Positions 1 to 10,000 of a stretch of DNA of 59,564 nt are shown here, piece after piece. The stretch is from IMG/VR virus record IMGVR_UViG_3300032313_000319, positions 1 through 59,564 of that record, one strand, 5' to 3'. The notes below the pieces were generated by a model. The model had not been told where the DNA came from and did no database searches. It was given only the letters and a program-made list of their open reading frames with translations. This stretch comes from a virus. The position numbers were made by a program, and so were the translations under genes. Within the stretch, counting starts at the first letter, position 1. Each line of letters opens with the position of its first letter.

Positions 1-3000
1 AACTGCTAGATCATATACCGTTGGATTTTGCTCATTAGCCATGCGATACTGACCAGTAAACTTGCCATCGTCTACAAGAATTTGTGCTAGTCCACCCCAC
101 AACTTAATTGGAACAGCCTTTGTCTCAGTAAGATTAGTAGACTTTCCAACCTTATAAAAAAGAATATTGTGAATGGCATCAGCGTTATCGTATGCATCAA
201 TATTATTTTCAGTTAGAGCTGCGATCTCAAAATAATATCCATTATTAGTTTCAGGATTAATAAGAACTGCAAGTCCGCCAGAAGCTCCATTAATGGTTAC
301 TGGCTGGACTGGACTATTTGGATTTCCAACATAATACTGAGATGCACCAGTTGGTGTCTGTCCGCTATTTTCATTATTCTCAATTTTGCCAATAATCCTT
401 GCCCTAGTTCCAAAATGCTTATACCTATTGTCTAATGGCTTATAGATATAAGACACAAAGTCGATTGGTGTTTGTGTGGTTGTAAAGGATGGCCCAGTAA
501 ATACAAGGGCAGATGATTGAATAGTTCCAGGAGCAATTCTATTCTGAGTCACATTTTCTGATGATGGCGAATATGTTAAGAAATTCTTGATTACCCCAAC
601 TCTGGTAGAGTTTGTAGCGACAGAATTGCTTTGTCCAGCTGCCCCAACTTGAATAGTCGTATCATCTGCAGCACCAAATAGCTGTGAAGATTTCATCGAA
701 CATCCACGAACAGATGAGTTTGATGTCCAATATGACGAAAGCCCAGACTGGTGATACACCATTGGAGTTCCAAACTGTCCACGACCGTGCTTAGCTACAG
801 GACCATCTGCCAATCTTTCTACGCCATTTATGGTTATGTAATTTGGCTCAGAATAAATTCTTACACGACCTGTAGGATACATCTTTCCATTAAAAGGAAG
901 TTTTGCAAAGTACTTCTGATAATCTCTAACACTGGTAATCCATACTCTACCAATTGCAGAACCGCTTACAGAAGATGCGGTGACTTGTCCATTATCAGTT
1001 CTTTGGAATATATTACGATCTACTCCTGGAATCTCATATTCTACTGCATCAAACTTAATAATTTCTCCATTGGCATAAAAGTATCCATTATATCTCGTAA
1101 TCCAATAAACACTTTCTCCAAAATTCATAACATTGTTTTGAACAATTCCATTTTTCACAAATGGTGCAATCGCTGGGAGGTCAGACTCTAGAGGAATGGC
1201 TCCTAAAACAAAGCTAGATTGATTACCAACAACATCATTTATAGACTTAGTGTTTTCAGTTCCAGCAACTTCCCAAAGCAGTGCTGGCTTGTATACCCAA
1301 GTCTTATCCTTATCGATCATAGAGGCTTGTCGAAGTGATCCATAGGATCTTTGAATATACCTAGTGGTATAGGAAACTTTGCCATCATTGAACACCTGGT
1401 CTTGCTGAGAGCTTACCTCAATAACGTTTGCTAACTTTGGCTTTGTGGTCTTATTATTAATCATGCCATCACGCTCAAAGTCATTAGACCCATACAAGAC
1501 AATGTCTGTTGGTCTTTCTTCAGTTTCTTGTGGAAGCATATATTCTTTACTCATTAGTACAAGATTGTTGTACTCATCAAAGAACATTGCAGTCTGGGTT
1601 GATACAGCAATATCATTAAGTATTTCTGCAATAGTTTTATCTGGAGACACAAAAAAGTATGGGATGATTGATTCTGATTCAGCTGATAGTCTCTTAAATA
1701 CATAGTTTGAAAATCCAATAGAGTCTAAGAGAAGAGACACGGCATAGCTAACTGATGCATTTTGAATTAAAATTTGTGGTGCAGACTTAGACTCAAAGTA
1801 AAAGAATAAGTCTCTAAGCGTAAGCTGTACTGATCTATCATTACTGCTCAGCTCAGGAATACCTTCGGAATACATTGTCTTAATTGGCACATAGTAGTCA
1901 TGCCCATCTACGTCTACGATAACCTCATAAAACTTAAACTGAATATTCTTAGATAAGTATTTAGAAACTATACTTGTTGAGTTTAGGGAACTAAAGGCTA
2001 GGTCATAGTCAAAAAGTGTTAGCGTTCCAACTCCAGCTAGCAACTGCCCTACTGGCATACCACTATTGCCTACGTCAGATGCTGCCTTAGTAAGGCTAAA
2101 AGATTCAGTCTTTTCAGAAAGATTAACTGCTAGCCTTGGAGATAGCTCTATTAAATCAAAAATCGAATCAACCCTGTTCATTGTGTCTACCACAATCCTT
2201 AGACCAGAAATCTCATCAAACTCTCTGTACTTGGTTATTCCAGATGATGGATCTATGTAGGTTTCTGGTGCAGTTAAATCATTAACAAAATTGGTAAGCC
2301 TATCTACAGAAGACTCCTCAAGATACCACCCATATTGTGGAACAAATGTTTCATAGCTTCCTGTAGAGCTTATCCAAATGTGGAAAGTTCCTACATCTGA
2401 TTCATTATCCCTAACAAGGTATGCATAGCCATTAATAGATTCTTCTGGAAGAAAGCTTTCAGTAAAATATTCTTCTGCTTTTATAAAAATCTCACGGTAC
2501 TTTTCTGGAACTATTAGTCCATAAGAAAGTTCAACATATCCGTCTGAGCCAACAATTGGAGACCCATCTTGTCTAGATGATCCTGAGTTAAACGAAACAG
2601 CATCAACCCAACTATTATTTTTTAGTGTTTGAACCTTCCATCTGACTGGAGTTGTTTTATTAGAGTTTCCAAAGAAAGGGTCCTGGAACGATCCAGCCGT
2701 TGTGCTAAATGGTCCAAGGTTAACCTCTCCAACATTTGTTTGCATCTTTACAACAATACGATTGGAAGGAATTATGTCTTTGTAAACTACAAAAGGAGAA
2801 GCATCATCTATAAAGTATTGTCCATTGACTAGCTTGTTTGCTATACCACGCTCAGTTGTAGTATCTGGCTTTCCGTCATTATTAGTATCGATAGGCTCAG
2901 TTCTGTATGAAGACCAATACTTAAAAGCATCATCCTTATGTGCCATATAGTAACGTGGTCTACGAATCATGTTTATGTTTGTAAAGTGACTGTATGCCCC

Positions 3001-3378
3001 AGGAAAATAGCGTAGCTTGTTTATTCCAGAGCGTGGTCTAAACTTACCAAAACAATCTTCAAGAGAGTAAAGCATCTTCTCTTTTTGTTTTTTGCTTGTG
3101 AATGCTAGTGGGGTTTCATCATCATCTTCTAGCCCACCATCAATGACTACGTCTGCATCTGTAGCATTCGTGTAAAAGTTTCCAGAATCGTTTGGATCAA
3201 ATGAGCCAATTGGCAATCCATACTTTGCTGATGGACCCTCAGTTGGCCTATATCTATAGTTTCCAATTAAAGAAATATTTTCTGCAATATTCATATTCCA
3301 CTCAGCGATTACTGCGGACTGAGTTCTAATAGTTGAAGAAGTCTCTAGGTGATTTTTTAAATCATTATCTTGAAACAT
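1..3378 (-). CDS. minor tail / baseplate protein (C-terminus cut by window edge)
   Basis: The frame is open on the minus strand from an ATG at 3378 to the window edge, 1126 codons with no stop, so the protein is longer. The start lies just before the stop of the upstream tail gene (3379). It follows the tape measure and a Dit-size protein, the usual place of a tail hub or tail-tip protein. The first half mixes hydrophilic beta-rich stretches with a segment (about residues 520-620) reminiscent of baseplate hub proteins (FFVSPDKTIAEILNDIA, then FFDEYNNLVLMSK). The rest is Asn/Ser/Thr-rich and may be lectin-like. Family assignment rests on position and composition; no catalytic motif is visible. 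Confidence 0.8.
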   Translation of the reverse strand, partial: MFQDNDLKNHLETSSTIRTQSAVIAEWNMNIAENISLIGNYRYRPTEGPSAKYGLPIGSFDPNDSGNFYTNATDADVVIDGGLEDDDETPLAFTSKKQKEKMLYSLEDCFGKFRPRSGINKLRYFPGAYSHFTNINMIRRPRYYMAHKDDAFKYWSSYRTEPIDTNNDGKPDTTTERGIANKLVNGQYFIDDASPFVVYKDIIPSNRIVVKMQTNVGEVNLGPFSTTAGSFQDPFFGNSNKTTPVRWKVQTLKNNSWVDAVSFNSGSSRQDGSPIVGSDGYVELSYGLIVPEKYREIFIKAEEYFTESFLPEESINGYAYLVRDNESDVGTFHIWISSTGSYETFVPQYGWYLEESSVDRLTNFVNDLTAPETYIDPSSGITKYREFDEISGLRIVVDTMNRVDSIFDLIELSPRLAVNLSEKTESFSLTKAASDVGNSGMPVGQLLAGVGTLTLFDYDLAFSSLNSTSIVSKYLSKNIQFKFYEVIVDVDGHDYYVPIKTMYSEGIPELSSNDRSVQLTLRDLFFYFESKSAPQILIQNASVSYAVSLLLDSIGFSNYVFKRLSAESESIIPYFFVSPDKTIAEILNDIAVSTQTAMFFDEYNNLVLMSKEYMLPQETEERPTDIVLYGSNDFERDGMINNKTTKPKLANVIEVSSQQDQVFNDGKVSYTTRYIQRSYGSLRQASMIDKDKTWVYKPALLWEVAGTENTKSINDVVGNQSSFVLGAIPLESDLPAIAPFVKNGIVQNNVMNFGESVYWITRYNGYFYANGEIIKFDAVEYEIPGVDRNIFQRTDNGQVTASSVSGSAIGRVWITSVRDYQKYFAKLPFNGKMYPTGRVRIYSEPNYITINGVERLADGPVAKHGRGQFGTPMVYHQSGLSSYWTSNSSVRGCSMKSSQLFGAADDTTIQVGAAGQSNSVATNSTRVGVIKNFLTYSPSSENVTQNRIAPGTIQSSALVFTGPSFTTTQTPIDFVSYIYKPLDNRYKHFGTRARIIGKIENNENSGQTPTGASQYYVGNPNSPVQPVTINGASGGLAVLINPETNNGYYFEIAALTENNIDAYDNADAIHNILFYKVGKSTNLTETKAVPIKLWGGLAQILVDDGKFTGQYRMANEQNPTVYDLAV

Positions 3379-4020
3379 TTACACCTCTTCCAGCGTTAAA
3401 GAGATATTCCAGAAGTCATAATTGCTTCCTCCACGCTTGACTACAGAATATGAAAAGTCAGCAATATACATCTCGATAAGCTGGTTGTATTGTCCCAATT
3501 GGCTATAGGCACTATCATTGTCACCAAATACTGAACGCTTATCATAAGCAAGGTAAACCCAGAAAGGTCCTTTGTGATTTTCGTACCAGTCTAGAACGTC
3601 AACTCCTCCAGCACCACCATCTGTGGTATATTCAAGACCTCGATTATTGTAGTATTCAGACTTTCCCGTCTCTTGATTAAAGTCTGGTCTTAGATAGTAT
3701 GATCTAGACGGAAGCATGTCCCACGATGTTGAAATGGTTAGCTTATCTGCAATGTGGTAAGAACGCATCCTACCATTTACCATACGCTTTCTATTTTCAA
3801 TTCTTGTTGGCTTAAAATCTATAGCTCCACGATTATCGTCAGAAAGAATTAGGAATTGATCAAACAGTGCCTCGTTGGTTTCAGATCCTGGGTCTGATCC
3901 AACCTCAAACCCATTCGGAACGTACAAGCCATCAACCAGGGTACCAGAATTATCTGACCACATCATTGCCTGTGGACGCTGATACTTCTTGCGACCAACC
4001 ATGTATGATTCACTAGCCAT
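3379..4020 (-). CDS. tail tip protein, distal-tail (Dit)-like candidate
   Basis: This 213-residue protein starts at the ATG that overlaps the tape measure stop (TAATG at 4018-4022), so translation is probably coupled. Its place directly after the tape measure and before a >1100-residue minor tail protein is where siphophages encode the distal tail protein. It is rich in Tyr, Trp and Asp and looks like a compact beta protein. No family motif is recognised with certainty; Dit is inferred from gene order. Confidence 0.7.
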   Translation of the reverse strand: MASESYMVGRKKYQRPQAMMWSDNSGTLVDGLYVPNGFEVGSDPGSETNEALFDQFLILSDDNRGAIDFKPTRIENRKRMVNGRMRSYHIADKLTISTSWDMLPSRSYYLRPDFNQETGKSEYYNNRGLEYTTDGGAGGVDVLDWYENHKGPFWVYLAYDKRSVFGDNDSAYSQLGQYNQLIEMYIADFSYSVVKRGGSNYDFWNISLTLEEV

Positions 4021-7000
4021 TAGAATCTATTCCCCTTGATACGCTGAGAGTCAATCTGCTTAATCTTTCCAATCACGGAAGATGCAATCTGATCTGCATT
4101 AGCATTACTCTGTACATTAATATTTACTTCATAATTATACACTGAATCGCTACTGTATGTGCCAGAATTTATTGCCTTCAGTCTGTCAACTCCAAAGTTG
4201 TTTACAGCATTCCTACGAACAACAAATTCTCCTGGGGTAAGCATTGAAGGAACTACATCAGTTCCCAAGGAGCTGAATAGCCCTCCATTAGCCATATACT
4301 TAACCATTCCACCACGTGCAAGCTTAATTCCCTTAGCCTGAAGTGTTGATGCAGCTGTATTTCTTGTGAGTGAGGCTGGAACGCTATTGTTTGGAGACCT
4401 TGTTCCCAAACCAAGAGCAGAAGCAACTGTTGGAGTTGAGATAGCCTTTTGCAACAGGTTTGCAAACTTATTAACTTCGCCTGCGGATGAAGATGTGTTA
4501 TTTGCAAGCGAACCAGCCTTAGCAAGATTATCGGACGTTACCTTAGATGCTGCCAACAGGTTGTTAAACCTATTTGCCTCTCCAGCTGAAGACGAAGTCT
4601 GAACGATTAAAGACCCTGCCTTTTCTAGAGTAGCCTTAGTCTTTAGGGTGCTATCAATAATTGCAGAGTCCTGTTTCTTAATAAATCCAGAAATGCTCAT
4701 TCCAGAAGCCTTTAGGGCAGCTGCTGACTTTTGTGCATCTGTTACAGCTTCTTCATCACCATTGCCACCAGCACCATTACCACCATTTCCACCAGATGTA
4801 GTGGAGGTTGTGGTAGTTGTAGTAGTTGTAGCAGCTCCTCCAGTACCAAGCTCCTCGTCAACAGTTCTCTTCAGGATTGTTAGAATTGCTGTTTTGTCTT
4901 CAATGTTATTCCAGTCATCAAGGAGGTCAGCAATAAGGCCTGCCTGGTATTCCATTGCTGTCATCTCTTCTGGAGTTAACCTTAGCTTTGCCTCATTTAC
5001 TTTGGCTGCAAGAACATCCCATCTCAAAATTTGAGCATTGATGGACTCTAGTCTGACTGCCTTATCGTATTCGGCCTCTCTGATTGATTCACGAGCTACT
5101 TCAAGTCTTTCTTCTTCAATTACAAAGATATCTTTCTTTAGCTTTTTAACTTCGTCTTCAATTTGCTTTCTAGATCTGCCATCTTTAGATCTCAAGTTAG
5201 CTAGCTGCTGCTCCTTTGATAGCTCAAGAAGGTCTCCCTGCTTTGCAATAGAGTCTTGTGCAGACTGAGCTCGCATATCTTGAGCTGCTTTTGCAGCTGC
5301 AGCAATGTCACCTTGAGAAAGTGCATCTGCTAGAGTTAGCTGGTTTTTCTGCTGTCTTGCAATAACATCATTAGCCTTAGCTACATCATCAAGAGCCTTC
5401 TTACGCTTGTCATACTCTTCGTTTATGACACCCTCTTGCTCTTCAATACCAGTTAGCTGTGCTTCAAGATCATCTATCTTATACTGAATTCCTGCTATTT
5501 CATTTTCTGCATCACGAATGACTGCATTTTCATCAGCTGTTTGTACCTGGAAGTCTACTTCAATAACCTGCTTCTGAGCTTCTAGATAACCTACAACCTT
5601 GTCATAACGCTTCTGGAACTCTTCAGCAGCACCCTCCTTTGTAGCAAATGCGATATCTATGTCGATTTTTGCCATTTGCTTAAGTTGAGAAAGTCTGTTC
5701 AAAACTTCCTTTGCATTGATGCTACCATCCTTTAGGTCATCAGCAAGAGTATTAGTAAACTCTTGATCGGAAAGAACTTCATCAATTTGTTCTGCTGTGT
5801 ACCCCAAAGTAGTTAATGCATTTGCTACTGTAGCTTGTGCACGTTTTTCTGCAATCTCAACCTTACCGCCACGAAGTAGGTCTTGCAGCTCCTTCTTGGA
5901 AAGAAGTCTCTGAGTTTCCTTAATTCTATTAATTAGGTCAGCCCACTGCTTTGTTCCAACCTTGGTGGTAGCCAAAGCTGCTGCTAGGATTGGATCTTCT
6001 GCAGCCTTCATGGCATCAGCAGTATCAAAACCTGCCTTACGCAATTTATTAAATGCAGCATTAGATTCTAGAATTTCTTTTCTTTGCTCTTGTAGCGACT
6101 CTATTGCTTGCTGTAGAGGACTCTTGTCTCCACCACCACCTGGACCAGTTGGGGTAGTCTTTTCTAGTTTTAGAACCTGGTCAATTAGGTTCTTCATGTT
6201 GTTCCACTCAGTAGCAGCTACTCCAGCACCAGTTGCTGCCTTGATACCTGCAGCCAATCCAGCATCTCCTGCTAGGTCAAATGCCTGTGCTGCAGTGTAT
6301 CCTTGCTGAATTAGATAGTCGTAAGCGTACTGCTGGTTCTCTAGCTGAACAACCCTATCTGCAAGAGCAACATTAGCGGAAGCGATTTGCTCATTAATTA
6401 GAGCTTCTTCTTCTATCTTCTTATTAACCTTTTCTTGAGCAATAGCTTGCTCTTCAACTTGCTTCTTAAGCTTTGTACGAGTTCTAAGGGCAAGTTGAGC
6501 AGCCTTTGCACTCTTGTCTGCATTCTTAAGTGCATTCTTATCTGTTTCTGGAATCTGTATGCCAGCAGCATCTGCTTGCAACAGTAGCAGTTGATCGCCA
6601 ACCGCAGGAATCTCCTTCATGAGATCCTCTACTCCAAGCTTTTTATACAGGTCTGGCAAAACCAAGTCTAGCTGAGTCTCGTCTAGCCCCTTTAGGGTTC
6701 CTATAACTCCTTCAAGACCAACACCAAAATCTTTTGCAGTTATTAGATTATTTGCAAGACCGTCCTTCAGTGCCTGCAATGATGATGCAGCTGTTCCAGC
6801 AAAAGTAGAAGCAGCTGCCTTAGCATCGTCAGACAAAGAGTCTACTGTTTTAACTACTGACCTTACACCCAAAACCTCTTTTTGCTCATAGCCACCCTTT
6901 TTAAATCCAGCTTCAAATGAGTCTTGGAACAACTTTGAGGAATCCTGTGCTGCCTTTACAATTTGATCCTTGCCGACCTTGGTAAAATCAATGTTTGCAA

Positions 7001-10000
7001 AGTCAAACGATAGACCTGTCTGTCCTGCTTCTTGTGCAATAGCCCTTACGTATGCATCCACCTGGTCTTGAGCTGCTCCTGCTGCAAATAGCTGGTTTGA
7101 AACGGCAGCTAGGGCTGCCTCAGCTTGACCCTTAGTAGCATTCTTAATTGCATTAATTTGATCTGCAAAACCTGTCTTAAATTCTTCGCTAGAACGAAGC
7201 TCATTAATCTTCGATGCCTCATCTGCACCACGAGCTGCAGCGGTTCCCTGCTCAATATTTTGACCAAAAGCAGTTGTCTTAGGGGTAAAGCCCAGAAGCT
7301 CTCCAGCCTTCTTCATCTTTTCTGCGGTCATGAACGCAGTATCGCCTAGACCACTAATCTTCTTCTTCTGATCTTCTTGTGCCTTTATAATAAGTCCAAC
7401 TACTCCTGCGAGTATTGTGAAGCCTGTAATAATTATTCCAATTGGACCAAGGAATCTAAGAACCATCTTACCCAGGTTAAGTAGTCCACCAGAAAACGCT
7501 GCACTGTTTACCATTGCTGCTTTGGTTTGAACATTTTGAATTGCTAGACCTGAAATCAAAGCCCTTCTCTGAATAAGCTCAAGCATCTTGGACTGAGTAA
7601 GTAGTTGTGTTATTTGCATTAAACCAAACAGCAGTCCAGAGAACTCAAATATTTTTTGAGAGATCTGACCAATAGATCCTCCAGCCATAACCCCAACACC
7701 AGCTAGAGATGTTAGTGCAAAAGTTCCCTGCATAATGGTGCTGTTTAGCTTGTCTAGCCTAGACTGCGAAGACTTTATAGAAGTAGTCTGCTCTTCAGTA
7801 GCTAGGGTAGCCTGTGCTGTAGCCTGAGCTCTTTCTCTTTCCTCTTTTCCAAAATCTGTTCCAGGAGCTGATGCTCTACGAGAACCTCGCCTGGTTTGTG
7901 TTTGCGATGCAGTGTCTGCCTGATAGGCAGCAATAGCTCCAGGGTCTGTTGTTACTCTTCTTCTTCCAACCTTGACTGCACCGCTGGCATTTCTGGTTCC
8001 TGCTGCAGTAGCTTCAGCAAGATCTTCTCCAGCTCTCATGGCATCGTCAGAGCCTTCACGAACACCAGCAGCTACACTTTGAGAAATGGCTTCGTACTCT
8101 GCAGATGGGGAGTTAATCCCCAGACCATCCGACATTCCCATAAATAATATTTGTGCTAGCTCTGTTGCAAATTGATTTGCTCGCTCGTTAGCTTTAACCA
8201 GAATTGCTGCAAAATCCTTATTTTTTCTAAGATCTCTATATGGAACACCTTCTGCACCAGTCATCATGCTGACGGATTGTGGAGTAAATGAGGTTGCCCC
8301 TGGGGCAGCACTTCCAGTAGCTTGAATTGCAAGTCCTCCAGGCAATGTTGGTCTGCGATCTTTAGCATCTGCCACTGTTCTATATTGCGACTTTGCTTTT
8401 TCAAGTGCCGTCTTCGTAGCACCCTCAAACAGTTCGCCTATTGCACCCTCTACAATCTGATATAACGCTGGGTCTCCCACAGCCTCTTCTCCAGCTTTTC
8501 TATATCCCTCAATTATTAGCTGAATAAACTTTTGAGCTTCTGGATCATTTGGATCCACTCCGTAGTTTTGACTCAGGGCAGCGAGGAACTCATCTCCTCC
8601 AGTAGACTCTAGGTAGTCTGCTGCTTCATTGCCAGTCATCTTTCCAGTATTCAGTGCTCTAGGTGCAAGAGCAACTAGCTGACTAAAGGCTTTTATTGGT
8701 CCAGTGGCCTCTTTCAACATCTTAGCAACTATACTGGTGCCAAAGCCTAGTCGGGCCATCTCTTCACCTAGGTAATGGGCCTGCTCCACTGTCAAATCTA
8801 TTGTTGGGCCTAGGTGTGTGAGGTTTACACCAGTAAGTGCGGATGCATCTCCACTTACAGAATCTGGGCCACGGAATGCAACTGTAGTTCTAGCAATTCC
8901 AACTATTCTTTCAAACTGTGGTACCATTTCAGCAAGTTGTCTTTGCAGACCAGTAGCGGTAAGCCTCTTTCCAGACTCAGCAATACTTTCCATTGCATCG
9001 GCTGCTAGCCCTAGGATTCCTGGGATTGCCTTGTCGAGCTGTACATATGGTGCCAGTGCAGCATCTCTAGACATTGGAGCCCTAGGAACGTTTGACTTTG
9101 CAAATCCAGGAATATCTCCATAAATCATTTGCTGAATTATTCCAGAATACTTTTTTGCCTTGTCTGCTGGAATCACTGCCTCTCCAGGACTTAGCATAGC
9201 TGGCATAACATCTCCAGCACCCTTTGGTCCTGGAACACTCACGACCCCCTCAGCATATCCTGGAATTGCTGCTCCAGTCTGCTTTGGCTTAGATGGCTTA
9301 ACTGCAGAGTGAACAGCATGGAACCTAGACCAGTCAACAGACAGACCTTGACGCAATCTGCCGATCATGTCTTGGTAAGCCTTGGCTTCTTGTGGATTAG
9401 ATAGCTTAAATCCTGCAACAGTTTGCTCTAGCAAAGGAAGAACTCTCTGAATTTCTCCAATCATTCTCTGGTGATACTGCTGAGGAGTTAGGTTTTGCAT
9501 TAGTGCAAGTGTAGACTCAGCAAATGCCCTCTTTGCCCCACCCTTGATACCAAGGAGGTTGATCATTGCCTGGTCTTCCATAGATGGAAGGCTTTCTGCA
9601 TAGTCTCTTAGACCAGATGCCCTAGAGAATACACCTGCAGGTCCTACGTCTGCTACGGTGTCACCAAATACATTGGAAGCTGACAAATCTTTATCAACAC
9701 GAAGTAGTGATGCAACCAGCTGCTTGAAGTACTGGTCTTCATTAAACATAGCCATTGGGTCATTATTAATAAAGCTTGCATCAAGTGCTGACTCTAGTGC
9801 TAGGAATCTACGTTGCCTTGTTGGATCTTGTGGGTCACGAATAACAACTATTCTCTGCTCTGGTGCCTTTAGACCATGAGCCTTGCGAGCAATTTCTGTT
9901 GCTCTCATTTCTGCAACAGCAGCCTTCTCATCCATTACTGGCTTTACAAAAACCTTTTGTCCATCTGGTCCCATGTAAACTCCACCAAGACCAAAGATTG

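Noticed and set aside
4648-5034. Long plus-strand frame opposite the tape measure
   Set aside because: It is antisense to a clear gene and composed of Ser/Val/Pro runs mirrored from Thr/Glu codons; no ribosome site. Same for the other plus-strand frames under 4000-12300.
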